A DNA stretch of 64,000 nucleotides, from assembly GCF_000482465.1 (NCBI RefSeq), contig NZ_AXVJ01000044.1, forward strand, positions 1 to 64,000. The letters run 5' to 3'. Numbering within the stretch: position 1 is the first letter of the stretch; each line of letters opens with the position of its first letter. This document shows positions 25,653-35,036 of this stretch, in pieces. Under the pieces are notes generated by a model. It saw only the letters and a program-made list of their open reading frames with translations, was not told the origin of the DNA and did not search any database. This stretch comes from Runella limosa DSM 17973. Its GTDB lineage: Bacteria > Bacteroidota > Bacteroidia > Cytophagales > Spirosomataceae. Made by a program: the position numbers and the translations under genes.

Positions 25653-28600
25653 TTAAAACGGAGGTTCATCCAGCGGGTTTGGCGGAGGGAAATTCATCCC
25701 CATATCCCCCAAATCATTGGCTTTGCTTTTGAACGTTCCGCCCGTCGAAGCAGGTGGCGTATCAAACGAACTTGCTGCTTGTGCCCTGGCTTCGGGATTA
25801 AACGATGGCGTAGGTGAGGAAACAGCGCCGTAAAAACCATCCAAATCCGCAAATTTGGTGTATTTACCAATAAACCGCAGCTGAATGGTATCCAATGAAC
25901 CACTACGGTTTTTGGCGACAATTACTTCTCCAACTCCTTGTACTGAATTACCAGCTTCATCTTGCGTAAACCCGTAATATTCAGGTCGATACAAAAACGC
26001 AACCATGTCTGCGTCCTGCTCGATACTATTATGGATGATAATATCGTTGGCCACAAAATTGTGTACCCCCGCGACAGTAGCATCATACACATCTTCAACC
26101 CCTAGTGGAACAATAGACACTATTTCATCCCAAAATACATCCGATTCGGACAGGGCTTTAAGCATTGCGGCCGCAGGAAATAATTGACAGATTTTTTCTA
26201 AACGAGTCCTTGAAACTCCCTTTTGAAACAAACTCGTTCCACTATAAGCCACTTGAAGTTTATCCGCAAAATGACGCCAACTTAACTCAGCTTCTTCTTT
26301 TAGTGGTTTGATAAACAGATCCCACACTTCTTTGGGTAAAACATCCACATTAGGGTTTGCCTCAATTTGTTGAAGTGCCGCAATAAGCTCAGGAATGATT
26401 TGACCGCGTTGACCAAAGCAACCAACTTGTTGTAAAAAATCAAGTTGAGCCACTACTCCTTGAACATCAACATGATACATATCTCTGTACTTCTCTGACT
26501 TTATCCTCTTTACCGTAGTACGTATTCCCAATCGTAGCAACAAATGCGCAACTTGCTCGGCCAATTGTTTACTTGAGGAAGCATAATAAATCGCCGCAGC
26601 GTCTTTCCGCCCTTGCGCTTTTTTCCAACTTATATTTCCATCCGTTGCCCATAAGTGGTGGAGGAACAAAGCGATTTTTTGGTTGTCACTCTTAAAAAGT
26701 TGTTCAGGAAGGCGCTTATTGTACGAGTGCACACGCTCCAATCCCAACTGCTCATACCACAGGGTAATTGGATGTTTTTTACCGTGTGTCAAGTGATACG
26801 GAGACGGCAAATACAAATGTTGCCAGTTGTTTTGTGGCACAGTTTTACCTACTATGCCAAATAATTTTTGGGCTACCGACGCTACAATCTCAATATTTTT
26901 CTCGTCAGCACTTGTGTAATGATAAGGTTGCTTTGGCAAAATACAACCATCACCAATCAAGTGAGCCAGCAAAATCAGTTCTTCATCAACGAGGGGATTC
27001 GCGGGCTTACTGACCTCGATACGGCGAGGAACTGCGATTTTATCACCAACCCTTAGCGCATCCAAACGACTCCACCCCTGAAGTTTCAAAAAAGGGTGGT
27101 TTGCACTGGCTTTTATACTTTTACCTGACCTTGTAGTAAGTTCAAAAACTTCTTTTTTCCCCGAATAAAAGGCATTTGTAATCTCTTGAGCCCCGACTTT
27201 ATACTGCCCATTTACCCCCAAACAGGGGACTTTATCTTTGGGATTTGTTCGTTCAGCAAGTTGCCTAATAGGCATTCTTTCTCCCGTTTCTGCATTAATA
27301 ATAAGCGTATCTCCTGTCACACATCCCGATTCACGTAAGTCAGACAGCTGCGGACGCTTATCACCACCACGGGTTTCGACGGCACGACTCAACTGCGACA
27401 AGGCAATCACGGGTACGTTCAGCTCTTTGGCTAAGTTTTTCAACGCCCGCGAAATCGACGCAATCTCTTGTTCACGGTTTCCTGCCCCTTTGCTGCTGTC
27501 GCCTTGCATGAGCTGCAAGTAGTCAATGACGACCATTTGAATGTCATGCTGTTGTTTCAAACGGCGACATTTGGCCCGTAGCTCCAAAATCGACAAGGCA
27601 GGCGTATCATCAATATAGATAGGGGCACGCATCAAGCGGTCGATGCGCTGGTGGAGTTGGGTCCACTCGTGCGGGGCTAAGTTTCCTTTCTTTAGTTTTT
27701 CACTGTCAATCTCGGCTTCGGCCGAAATCATACGATTGACCAGCTGTACCGCCGACATCTCCAAAGAGAAAATTGCCACGGGCATTCCAAAATCCACAGC
27801 AGCATTTCTTAGGCTTGAAACAACGAAGGCCGTATTATGCGTGACGGTCATGTCTTCCAACAAGAACAGGTGGTTCTCGTCTATTTCAAAGCCGTAATAA
27901 TCATCAAAACAATCGAACTCCACTTGAACTCCTGTTACCCGCCAATCAATGTTGCTGCGTCTTTCGCGCGCTTTTTTCCGCTCAATTTTTACGGGTATCT
28001 TGGTCAAATCGCCGCTAATTCTGACACGATACACTTCTGTTTCGTAACCAATAGAGGCGATAGACGCTTTTTTAGCGTTCAAAGAAACCCTGAATCCAAG
28101 CGAATCCGCTAAATATTTAATTTGTTCGGCTAATCGCTTGTTTTTTTGGGTAATTTCGTAGCAGTCATAGTCACTCTGGTAATGGCCGTCACTATCTATC
28201 AACCCTGCCAAAAGCTTGAGTCGATTTTTAGAAGAATTGTACAAATAACTGTCAGGAATATGCTTGTTGCCAATCGTATCCAACTTCCATAGCTCCTGCT
28301 GCAAACACACTTCGGTTTTTACCCCTCTTTGGCCTGAAGTAATTCCATAATTGGGGGCTTTACCCTTTTGCTGGTACTTAACAAGTTGTAAGTTCAACTC
28401 CTCAGCGTATGTGCCCAAATAAGCGACAACTTCTTGATCAGTATTTGTGACACGAGAGCTGTATGAATGTCCGTCTCCTAACCAAACGCCAAAGAAATAA
28501 GGGTCGATTTCAACCTCTTTTTCCGAAAGTTCAATCGGAACTTTATAGCCTTTGTAATTACTCTTAAACTTATTCGACTTTTTAAGGTAATCTCGAACTT

Positions 28601-29588
28601 CGATATTGAGTACATCGCCTTTTTGGTGACCGCCATCATTTCGGCTACGTTTGAGCGACAAAATATGACTTTCATTTACCCGATAACTTATCCCTCTATT
28701 CTGATGCACCCAGTACATATTTTCTTTACCTCGCGCCAATGATAGCACTTTTCGAGGCGTCGAGTCGTCTCCCATTAGCAAATCACCGACTTGTACATCT
28801 TCCACATTGCGAAGTGTACCGTCAAACATGACTACTTTTGTTCCTTTCCCCAGACATTTTCCCATCGCTGGCCGAGCTGCAAGAATCACAAGTTCGGTAG
28901 GCTGCCAACCCGACGTGAGGCGGTCGAGTTGCGTAAAACCTGACGGAACGCCCGTCAGACCGTCTTTTTGTTCGCGACGGCGCTCCAACTCGCGCAATGC
29001 CTCGGTCATGAGCGCGCTCATGTCGGCGTAATTCTTGCGGATATTGGATTCAGAAATTTTAAAAAGCGACTGCTCTACGGTGTCTAGCAGCGTAAAAACG
29101 TCGGTCGTATCCTCAAACGCATCTTGCAAAATCTTTGATGCCACCGAAATCATTTCTCTCTTCATCGACGCTTGCGCAATGACCCGAGCGTGGTATTCGA
29201 TGTTGGCCGCTGAGTTTACTTTGGTAGTCAGCGCCGTGATGTACTGTGCTCCGCCCACCACTTCTAGCTCGCCCAATTGACGCAACTGCGTCGTAACCGT
29301 CAACAAATCAATAGGTTCAGAGTTTGTAAAGAGCGTAATAATCGCATTATAGATGCGTTGGTGCGCTTCTTTATAAAAACTGTCTGACTTTAAAATATCA
29401 ATAACCGCATTGAGCGCGTCTTTCTCAATCATCAAAGCCCCCAGCACTGCTTCTTCCAGCTCAAGTGCTTGAGGTGGAAGTTTTCCTGTACCCGCCCCCG
29501 ACTCCAACCAGCGGTTATTATTTGCCGCTCGCGAGCCATATCCTGACGTGCCTTTTCGAAGAAAATTATGGGACTTATCGTTTTCCAT
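25653..29588 (-). CDS. dnaB: Replicative DNA helicase DnaB carrying two inteins
   Basis: From the ATG at 29588 the precursor has 1311 residues; an in-frame TTG five codons upstream is less likely. Removal of two inteins leaves a 538-residue DnaB. The extein shows the N-terminal DnaB domain (LELEEAVLGALMIE), a linker, and the RecA-like helicase domain with Walker A ARPAMGK|TAF split by intein 1, Walker B VVIDYLQLMQ, and the H3/H4 region ALSQLSRAVE...LSDLRESG|SIEQDAD split by intein 2. Both breaks fall at conserved active-site motifs, which are established intein sites in DnaB. Protein splicing must occur for helicase activity, so replication depends on it. The tail past SIEQDAD is Pro-rich and ends DEPPF. 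Confidence 0.97.
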   Translation of the reverse strand: MENDKSHNFLRKGTSGYGSRAANNNRWLESGAGTGKLPPQALELEEAVLGALMIEKDALNAVIDILKSDSFYKEAHQRIYNAIITLFTNSEPIDLLTVTTQLRQLGELEVVGGAQYITALTTKVNSAANIEYHARVIAQASMKREMISVASKILQDAFEDTTDVFTLLDTVEQSLFKISESNIRKNYADMSALMTEALRELERRREQKDGLTGVPSGFTQLDRLTSGWQPTELVILAARPAMGKCLGKGTKVVMFDGTLRNVEDVQVGDLLMGDDSTPRKVLSLARGKENMYWVHQNRGISYRVNESHILSLKRSRNDGGHQKGDVLNIEVRDYLKKSNKFKSNYKGYKVPIELSEKEVEIDPYFFGVWLGDGHSYSSRVTNTDQEVVAYLGTYAEELNLQLVKYQQKGKAPNYGITSGQRGVKTEVCLQQELWKLDTIGNKHIPDSYLYNSSKNRLKLLAGLIDSDGHYQSDYDCYEITQKNKRLAEQIKYLADSLGFRVSLNAKKASIASIGYETEVYRVRISGDLTKIPVKIERKKARERRSNIDWRVTGVQVEFDCFDDYYGFEIDENHLFLLEDMTVTHNTAFVVSSLRNAAVDFGMPVAIFSLEMSAVQLVNRMISAEAEIDSEKLKKGNLAPHEWTQLHQRIDRLMRAPIYIDDTPALSILELRAKCRRLKQQHDIQMVVIDYLQLMQGDSSKGAGNREQEIASISRALKNLAKELNVPVIALSQLSRAVETRGGDKRPQLSDLRESGCVTGDTLIINAETGERMPIRQLAERTNPKDKVPCLGVNGQYKVGAQEITNAFYSGKKEVFELTTRSGKSIKASANHPFLKLQGWSRLDALRVGDKIAVPRRIEVSKPANPLVDEELILLAHLIGDGCILPKQPYHYTSADEKNIEIVASVAQKLFGIVGKTVPQNNWQHLYLPSPYHLTHGKKHPITLWYEQLGLERVHSYNKRLPEQLFKSDNQKIALFLHHLWATDGNISWKKAQGRKDAAAIYYASSSKQLAEQVAHLLLRLGIRTTVKRIKSEKYRDMYHVDVQGVVAQLDFLQQVGCFGQRGQIIPELIAALQQIEANPNVDVLPKEVWDLFIKPLKEEAELSWRHFADKLQVAYSGTSLFQKGVSRTRLEKICQLFPAAAMLKALSESDVFWDEIVSIVPLGVEDVYDATVAGVHNFVANDIIIHNSIEQDADMVAFLYRPEYYGFTQDEAGNSVQGVGEVIVAKNRSGSLDTIQLRFIGKYTKFADLDGFYGAVSSPTPSFNPEARAQAASSFDTPPASTGGTFKSKANDLGDMGMNFPPPNPLDEPPF
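26028..27323 (-). mobile_element. DnaB intein 2 (432 residues, LAGLIDADG endonuclease)
   Basis: It begins CVTGDTLI (block A) after RESG and ends VHNFVANDIIIHN before Ser+1 of SIEQDAD. Block B is KASANHPFL. The endonuclease region has two LAGLIDADG-type helices, LLAHLIGDG (about intein 118-126) and FLHHLWATDG (about 220-229). Both catalytic-site acidic residues (D in GDG and TDG) are kept, so it may be active. The insertion point is the one used by the cyanobacterial (Ssp) DnaB intein. Splicing residues Cys1, terminal His-Asn and Ser+1 are all present. Confidence 0.95.
27834..28856 (-). mobile_element. DnaB intein 1 (341 residues, inserted in Walker A)
   Basis: It begins CLGKGTKVVMFDG straight after AMGK and ends LFLLEDMTVTHN before Thr+1 (TAFVVSS). 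It thus cuts the P-loop between the catalytic Lys and the following Thr. Block B is NESHILSL rather than the more usual TxxH. LAGLIDADG-type helices are FFGVWLGDG (about 121-129) and LLAGLIDSDG (about 215-224), again with the acidic residues intact. Cys1 and the C-terminal His-Asn are present. Its sequence differs strongly from intein 2, so the two were acquired separately. Confidence 0.95.
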
Positions 29589-29698
29589 TTGTGTCAAAAT
29601 CAACTACAATGATACTCCAAAATTTAGGATAATGAACTACTTTTTACCAACAAAAAAATACTACCTGCCTTAACTCACTGATTGCCATTTATCCCCAA

Positions 29699-30745
29699 TT
29701 ACACCGTTACTTCCTTGGTCTCTTTTGCCAAAATACCTTCTATTTGTTCCTGTACCCATTGATATTCAAGCGCGGCACACGTTTTACCCGTTTGCCACAA
29801 CAAACGAGCGTTTGTGCCATTTTGATAGTTGCCTGAGTATGGCATGTACGTATCGAAGTTATTTAATTTACCAAAAAGCAATATACCATACGTACCTACG
29901 GCATTTGCCAAATGCGCAGGCCCGCTGTCTATCCCAATAAAATACTGAGCCCTACGAATGATTTCCGCCGTTTGTAACAACGAATACTTCCCGCAGGCAT
30001 CCATGTACTTAGCGCTCCTCACCAAATTTTTGCTTTTTAGCCCGATTTCTACCACCGTATAGCCCAAGTCTTCAGTCAGCCAATCAATTAGCTTTTCCCA
30101 ATTAGGAACTGACCAATCTTTGGCTGGATAATTGGAACTGCAATGAATGACAATTAGTTTCTGAGGCAGGTTTAAATTCGCAACTTTTTGTGCATCCGCC
30201 GCTGGAATGTACAATTGAGGAACGTCATCTTTGACGAGCAACTCAGCACACAACTGAAAGATAGTCAGCAAATTACCTTTTCCAAAGTAATTAAATACGG
30301 TTATATCTTTTGCAGCCGCAACTTCGTTTTTGTGAACCCTTCCGCTGATGGCGTCCAAATTACTTTGCCAAAATTCAAGGTTATACACTTTATCAAAAAT
30401 ACCCGAATTAAAAACCAACAAACGGCGTAATACCGTAGGCTGTGCCCAGGCTTCATTGATGGCAGGATGGGTTGCGACCAACTCTTTAAAAGCAGGCTTT
30501 ACAACCCACACTATATAATCGTTTGGGTGTGCTTCTCGTACCTGACGCGCAAGGGGTTCGGCCGCCACAATGTCGCCAAAATGCTCCGTACGAATGATAG
30601 CCACCAGTTTTTTACGTCCCAAAAAAGACAATTTTAACCCAAAAAAACGTACGATTGTAGCAAATGCAAGTACGTATTCTTGTGCTATGTAGGTATATTT
30701 TCGGTAGCGATGTTTCCAAAGTGTAACAAAATCTGATAAGCTCAT
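29699..30745 (-). CDS. GT9 (heptosyltransferase-like) glycosyltransferase
   Basis: The ATG at 30745 gives 348 residues; a TTG start five codons upstream is less likely. Both Rossmann-like halves of the GT-B fold are visible: N-terminal IIRTEHFGDIVAAEPLARQ and C-terminal IHCSSNYPAKDW with FIGIDSGPAHLANAVGT, the hallmark of the GT9 family (heptosyltransferase I/II type). Members transfer ADP-heptose or related sugars during outer-membrane glycan assembly at the inner face of the inner membrane. The donor cannot be told from sequence. It follows dnaB on the same strand but lies upstream with a 110-bp gap and its own -7 element. Confidence 0.85.
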   Translation of the reverse strand: MSLSDFVTLWKHRYRKYTYIAQEYVLAFATIVRFFGLKLSFLGRKKLVAIIRTEHFGDIVAAEPLARQVREAHPNDYIVWVVKPAFKELVATHPAINEAWAQPTVLRRLLVFNSGIFDKVYNLEFWQSNLDAISGRVHKNEVAAAKDITVFNYFGKGNLLTIFQLCAELLVKDDVPQLYIPAADAQKVANLNLPQKLIVIHCSSNYPAKDWSVPNWEKLIDWLTEDLGYTVVEIGLKSKNLVRSAKYMDACGKYSLLQTAEIIRRAQYFIGIDSGPAHLANAVGTYGILLFGKLNNFDTYMPYSGNYQNGTNARLLWQTGKTCAALEYQWVQEQIEGILAKETKEVTV

Positions 30746-30784
30746 GCCGTTGGAAGTCAAAATCCTATGGTAAGTTTCTATCTA

Positions 30785-30792
30785 CAAAGTTA
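30785..30792 (-). promoter_or_regulatory. Putative -7 element for the GT9 gene
   Basis: TAACTTTG on the minus strand fits TAnnTTTG, 39 bp upstream of the ATG. No clear TTG was found at the -33 distance. Confidence 0.42.
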
Positions 30793-30823
30793 GCCTAAAA
30801 ACGGATTTATAAAGAAAGTAATC

Positions 30824-30831
30824 TATTTTTG
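30824..30831 (+). promoter_or_regulatory. Putative -7 element for the DUF423 gene
   Basis: TATTTTTG fits TAnnTTTG, 25 bp upstream of the start codon, in the divergent gap shared with the GT9 gene. Confidence 0.38.
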
Positions 30832-30856
30832 GTTCAAAAACGTTTTTTCAATTTGT

Positions 30857-31240
30857 ATGAATGATAAATTTTTCATCCAAGCAGGCGCTTTATTAGGAGC
30901 ACTTGCCGTGGCGCTAGGGGCTTTTGGCGCCCATGCACTCAAAGCCATGCTCGAAACCAACGGCCGAGCCGACACCTTCGAAACGGCCGTTAAATACCAG
31001 TTTTACCACGCCATTGGCCTCGTTTTGGTTGGTATTTTGCTCCAAAACTGCGCCGTCAATGCCGAGCGCTTTTACAACTGGTCGGGCTATGCCTTTTTAG
31101 TGGGCGTTGTCATTTTTTCGGGCTCGTTGTACACCATTTGTTTTACCGGCATTCGTGCTTTTGGCGCCATTGCACCCATTGGAGGTACCCTGATGATCAT
31201 CGGCTGGGTGCTTCTTCTCCTCGCCGCTGGCAAAAAGTAA
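30857..31240 (+). CDS. DUF423 family small membrane protein
   Basis: The 127-residue protein has four hydrophobic segments and the DUF423 hallmark LGAFGAHALK (about 20-29) followed by FETAVKYQFYHAIGLVLVG. Members (E. coli YgdD type) sit in the inner membrane. Their biochemical role is not established. It stands alone between a divergent promoter and a terminator, so it is probably monocistronic. Confidence 0.9.
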   Translation: MNDKFFIQAGALLGALAVALGAFGAHALKAMLETNGRADTFETAVKYQFYHAIGLVLVGILLQNCAVNAERFYNWSGYAFLVGVVIFSGSLYTICFTGIRAFGAIAPIGGTLMIIGWVLLLLAAGKK

Positions 31241-31253
31241 GCGCACATTTTCA

Positions 31254-31289
31254 TAAAAAAAGGCTGCCTTGTTGGGCAGCCTTTTTTTA
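31254..31289. terminator. Bidirectional terminator between DUF423 and GT117 genes
   Basis: The perfect stem AAAAAAAGGCTGCC / GGCAGCCTTTTTTT with a six-base loop lies between two convergent genes. Confidence 0.9.
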
Positions 31290-31302
31290 TAGTATTCACC
31301 GA

Positions 31303-34254
31303 CTAGCCACCGAGTGCTGTCATGTATTGTTGCAACAACGCCTCGTATTTCTTGGCAGCGGCATCTTGTTTTCCTTCGCGACACGCATTGGCAAGCGTTT
31401 GAAGGATGTACAATTGGATATTGCTGTCTTGGTTAGAATGATGCTGAATGTTGTATTTCAACACCGACTCTGCCCGCGTAGCCATTGTGTTGGCAATCTC
31501 AAGTCCTTTTTTGGTTTCGCCCAAGTTCAACAAGAACCCTACGTAGTTGGCCGAAATTTGGTCGTAAGGAATGGTCTTGTCTGGCATTTTGGCCAAAATA
31601 AAGTTCATCGCCGCTTTGGCTTTATCGTTTTTACCTTCACGAATCAACTGATCAACCAAACGCATGAACGCAATACGCGCCGAGAACGCTGGCGAGCCTT
31701 TGAACGTACCGTCGTAGTACGTATTGGCATTGTCAAGCTCACGCCAGAAGGTCTTCTTCATCAAGTTTTCGCTCATGATGTCGGTGTTTACGTAACCGTC
31801 TGATGCGCCAGGTACACGCACTGGCAACAAGCGATACGCATAACCTTCCAACTGCATGTACTCTTTCAAGTTGAGGTAGTTTTCGTTGGTCAACGTTCCC
31901 GAGAAATAAATCGGACGCTTCCAGTCGTTGGTTGCGATGATGTCGAGCATAATAAGGTCAGACTTGTACAAATCGCGCTTACCGATGTTCCACTGCATGG
32001 TATCTTTTACAAACGACGCCAACTCCGATTTAAGGATGTTCATCTTTTGCACTTGTTCTGGATTAATACCCAACACCAACACCGACGATGGCAAGATGCT
32101 CGTCATTTCGCCGCTTGTCAATGGCACCTGAATCGCCGCGTTGTTTTGTTTTACCAACGACATGTATTCTTTCAAATTGATACCATTTTTCACAGCTGGC
32201 ATTTCGTAGAAAGGCACGATGTCGTTTTTACCCGCCGCAAAGTTTTCGTAATTCAACGAAATAGGTAGCGGCTGCGACTCGTAGGTTTTGCGCTTCATTT
32301 GGCCAATGTACCAGTCGGTACCCAACAAGCTCAAGTTACAAACGCGCACGTCGGTACGGAAGCCTTCTACTTCTTGCACATACCAAAGTGGGAAGGTATC
32401 GTTGTCGCCTCCCGTAAACAAGATGGCGTTTGGCGCACAAGAATTTAACAAGTTTTTGGCAAAATCAACTGAATGATAACGGTGGCTACGGTCGTGGTTG
32501 TCCCAACCTTTAGCCCCCATCAGCAACGGCGCCGACAATCCTAAAGCAGTAGCAATCCCCGCGCGGGTAGTGGCTGATGGCAAAAACTTGGTCAAGAAAT
32601 CGTAAATGAACAATACCCCGAGCCCAATCCAGAACGCAAAGATGTAGAACGAACCTACGTAAATATAATCACGTTCGCGCGGTTCTACTGGTGGCGAGTT
32701 GAGGTAAACGACGAGGGCAATACCCATCATCAAGAATAACAAGCCCGTTACCAAGAAATCGGTACGACGGCGGAAGGCTTGAATCACAATACCCAAAAGA
32801 CCCAAAATAAACGGAATCATGTAGAAATTATCACGGGCGCGGTTGCTGGCCATGACGTCGGGCAACCCTTCGTTGGTATCCCACGGACGAAGTCCGCCTG
32901 CGCCTTCTTCGTCGCTTTCACGGCCTACGAAGTTCCACAAGAAATAACGCCAGTACATGTGTCCCAACTGGTGCGAGAAGAAAAACGACAGGTTGTCGCC
33001 CATGCTTGGTTTTTGACCTTCAGCCAAATTAAGCTTGTCGCGGTACAACTGCGGGTGGTTCCCTTGGTTGCTGTGTACGCGAGGGAACAACATTTGCTGG
33101 TTTTTCTCATATACGTATTCTGGACGGTAATCGGCAATGACATAACGACCGTTTGATTTACGGTAAATCGGTTCTCCGCGTTCCGAATTGATTGGACGCG
33201 CCGTAAACACAGGGCCAAACAACAATGGGCGACTACCGTACTGCTCGCGTTTTAGGTACGAAACATAACTGATGACGTCGCTTGGATCATTTTCGTTGAT
33301 TGGTGGATTGAAGTTAGAACGAACCAACACCAAGAAATAAGAAGCGTAGCCAATCAAAACAAACGTAAATGACAACAGTGCCACGTTCCAAATTTCGTTT
33401 TCTTTTTTGGCCGTGTAGCGAACTCCCCAAATCAAGGTACCCACAAACAATAACAAAAACACCACGATACCCACCGAATAAGGTGTGCCTAGGGTGTTAA
33501 CAAAGAAAATTTCAAATTTACCCGCAATCGACGGCAACCACACAATCACGCCCGAGTTGATGATAACAAGCACCACCAAACCTCCTACAAACGCCGCGAT
33601 TCCACCCCACAAGGTAGGTTTGTATTTTTTGAAATAATACACCAATGCCAACGCAGGCAAGGTCACCAAGTTGAGCAAGTGGACGCCGATTGACAACCCT
33701 ACCAAATAGAAGGTAAAAATCAACCAACGGTTGGCTGCGGCTTCGTCTTCGATGCGTTCCCACTTCAACACCGCCCAAATAACGATGGCCGTAAAGAACG
33801 ACGAAAGGCCATACACCTCAGCTTCGACGGCCGAAAACCAGAAAGAATCAGAGTACGTATAGGCCAATGAGCCCACAAGCCCTGAGCCTACCACGGCGAT
33901 GATTTCGCCCATTGAAAGCTCGTCGTCTTGTTTACCCAAAATTTTGCGGGCCAACAACGTGATGCTCCAAAATAAAAATAGGATGGTGAAAGCACTTGAT
34001 ACCACCGACACCATGTTGATCCAGTACGCTACTTGGGTGACATCGCCCATGGCCAACATCGAAAACAGACGGCCAATCAGCAAAAATAGTGGTGCTCCTG
34101 GAGGGTGTGGTACTTGGAGTTTGTACGAACAGGCGATAAACTCGCCGCAATCCCAAAAGCTTGCTGTACGCTCTACGGTGAGTACATAAGTGACTAGCGC
34201 TACGGCAAATACGAGCCAGCCAGAGAGGGTGTTTATTCGGTTAAATTTAGACAT
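31303..34254 (-). CDS. DUF2723 / GT117 polytopic membrane glycosyltransferase
   Basis: The 983-residue protein has about 12 hydrophobic helices in residues 10-620 and a soluble C-terminal part with TPR-like helices. The first luminal loop carries WDCGEF (about 34-39) and VPHPPGAPL, the catalytic-loop pattern of this family (an Asp/Glu before a His-Pro-Pro-Gly), similar in layout to dolichol-phosphate mannosyltransferases. DUF2723 proteins are widespread in Bacteroidota and are classed as GT117. A role in protein or lipid glycosylation at the periplasmic side of the inner membrane is likely but not shown here. The length is typical of the family. Confidence 0.88.
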   Translation of the reverse strand: MSKFNRINTLSGWLVFAVALVTYVLTVERTASFWDCGEFIACSYKLQVPHPPGAPLFLLIGRLFSMLAMGDVTQVAYWINMVSVVSSAFTILFLFWSITLLARKILGKQDDELSMGEIIAVVGSGLVGSLAYTYSDSFWFSAVEAEVYGLSSFFTAIVIWAVLKWERIEDEAAANRWLIFTFYLVGLSIGVHLLNLVTLPALALVYYFKKYKPTLWGGIAAFVGGLVVLVIINSGVIVWLPSIAGKFEIFFVNTLGTPYSVGIVVFLLLFVGTLIWGVRYTAKKENEIWNVALLSFTFVLIGYASYFLVLVRSNFNPPINENDPSDVISYVSYLKREQYGSRPLLFGPVFTARPINSERGEPIYRKSNGRYVIADYRPEYVYEKNQQMLFPRVHSNQGNHPQLYRDKLNLAEGQKPSMGDNLSFFFSHQLGHMYWRYFLWNFVGRESDEEGAGGLRPWDTNEGLPDVMASNRARDNFYMIPFILGLLGIVIQAFRRRTDFLVTGLLFLMMGIALVVYLNSPPVEPRERDYIYVGSFYIFAFWIGLGVLFIYDFLTKFLPSATTRAGIATALGLSAPLLMGAKGWDNHDRSHRYHSVDFAKNLLNSCAPNAILFTGGDNDTFPLWYVQEVEGFRTDVRVCNLSLLGTDWYIGQMKRKTYESQPLPISLNYENFAAGKNDIVPFYEMPAVKNGINLKEYMSLVKQNNAAIQVPLTSGEMTSILPSSVLVLGINPEQVQKMNILKSELASFVKDTMQWNIGKRDLYKSDLIMLDIIATNDWKRPIYFSGTLTNENYLNLKEYMQLEGYAYRLLPVRVPGASDGYVNTDIMSENLMKKTFWRELDNANTYYDGTFKGSPAFSARIAFMRLVDQLIREGKNDKAKAAMNFILAKMPDKTIPYDQISANYVGFLLNLGETKKGLEIANTMATRAESVLKYNIQHHSNQDSNIQLYILQTLANACREGKQDAAAKKYEALLQQYMTALGG

Positions 34255-34352
34255 GAATAATTAGTAGAAATGTGAAAAGTCTTGAGTTTACAATCAATAC
34301 ATTGGGACACCAATTAGAATGCTACTTTGGCTTTCTTCTACGAAAGCCGTGC

Positions 34353-34360
34353 CAAAATTA
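34353..34360 (-). promoter_or_regulatory. Putative -7 element for the GT117 gene
   Basis: TAATTTTG on the minus strand fits TAnnTTTG and would give a leader of about 90 nt. It follows the hairpin assigned to the Nudix transcript, which fits separate transcription of the two genes. Confidence 0.38.
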
Positions 34361-34377
34361 GCAAATTCGGTAGAAAG

Positions 34378-34392
34378 CCGACGAAACGTCGG
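34378..34392 (-). terminator. Short hairpin after the Nudix gene
   Basis: CCGACG-AAA-CGTCGG lies 27 bp past the Nudix stop. Only three T follow on the minus strand, so termination may be weak. Confidence 0.4.
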
Positions 34393-34418
34393 TCTTAAAA
34401 GTTGTTAAAAGAAGGATA

Positions 34419-35036
34419 TTATCCAAGAAGCGTCGTCAACTCGCTTATCATCATGGCGGTAGCACCCCACACTTTATGCCCCTGAATATCGTAAAAAGGG
34501 GTTTCGATGGTGACCCCACGCACTTCGAGCTGAGTACGACCTATCACCCCTTCATCCAGCAGCTCGTCGAGACTCACTTCAAGGACGGCCTCCACTTCGC
34601 GTGGGTCGGGGTAAAAGTCGGGTTTGTAGGGGAGTTTGCCCACCACAGGCAGCACAAAGAAGTTACTGGGAGGGATAAACAATTCCGTCAGTTTGCCAAG
34701 CACCTTCACGTCGGCGGCTTTGATGCCAATTTCTTCTTGGGCTTCGCGAAGTGCGGTACGTATCAAGTTTTCGTCCGTTTTTTCATAACGTCCTCCAGGG
34801 AAAGCCATTTGACCTGCGTGAACTCCGTCGTATTTGGGGCGGAGAATGAGGGGGGCAAAAATTTTATCGCGGTAAGGATAAAACAAAATTAAGACCGCAG
34901 AGCGCCGCGTTTTTTCGTTGGGTTGTGCTTTTAACCGCAACCGACTGGCCGATGCCATTTTGAGATGCGCGTCTTGCCCCGGCAGCGGCAACTGCAGTTG
35001 TTGTTCGAGGCGATGTATAAAATCGTGAAACGGCAT
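34419..35036 (-). CDS. Nudix hydrolase, CoA-pyrophosphatase (NudL) type
   Basis: The ATG at 35036 gives 205 residues; a TTG eleven codons upstream is less likely. The Nudix box is visible near residues 102-125: FPGGRYEKTDENL then TALREAQEEIGI, with the REUxEExGU core intact. The preceding LRPKYDGVHAGQMAFPGG matches the UPF0035/NudL subgroup that cleaves coenzyme A and other nucleotide diphosphates using Mg2+ or Mn2+. The protein is cytosolic. It likely has a housekeeping cleaning role. The exact substrate is inferred from the subgroup only. Confidence 0.85.
   Translation of the reverse strand: MPFHDFIHRLEQQLQLPLPGQDAHLKMASASRLRLKAQPNEKTRRSAVLILFYPYRDKIFAPLILRPKYDGVHAGQMAFPGGRYEKTDENLIRTALREAQEEIGIKAADVKVLGKLTELFIPPSNFFVLPVVGKLPYKPDFYPDPREVEAVLEVSLDELLDEGVIGRTQLEVRGVTIETPFYDIQGHKVWGATAMMISELTTLLG

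Noticed and set aside
29588-29603. Extended TTG start for dnaB (and similar TTG extensions for the genes ending at 8035, 29699, 34419 and 57484)
   Set aside because: In each case an ATG lies a few codons downstream and fits the expected N-terminus or signal peptide better.
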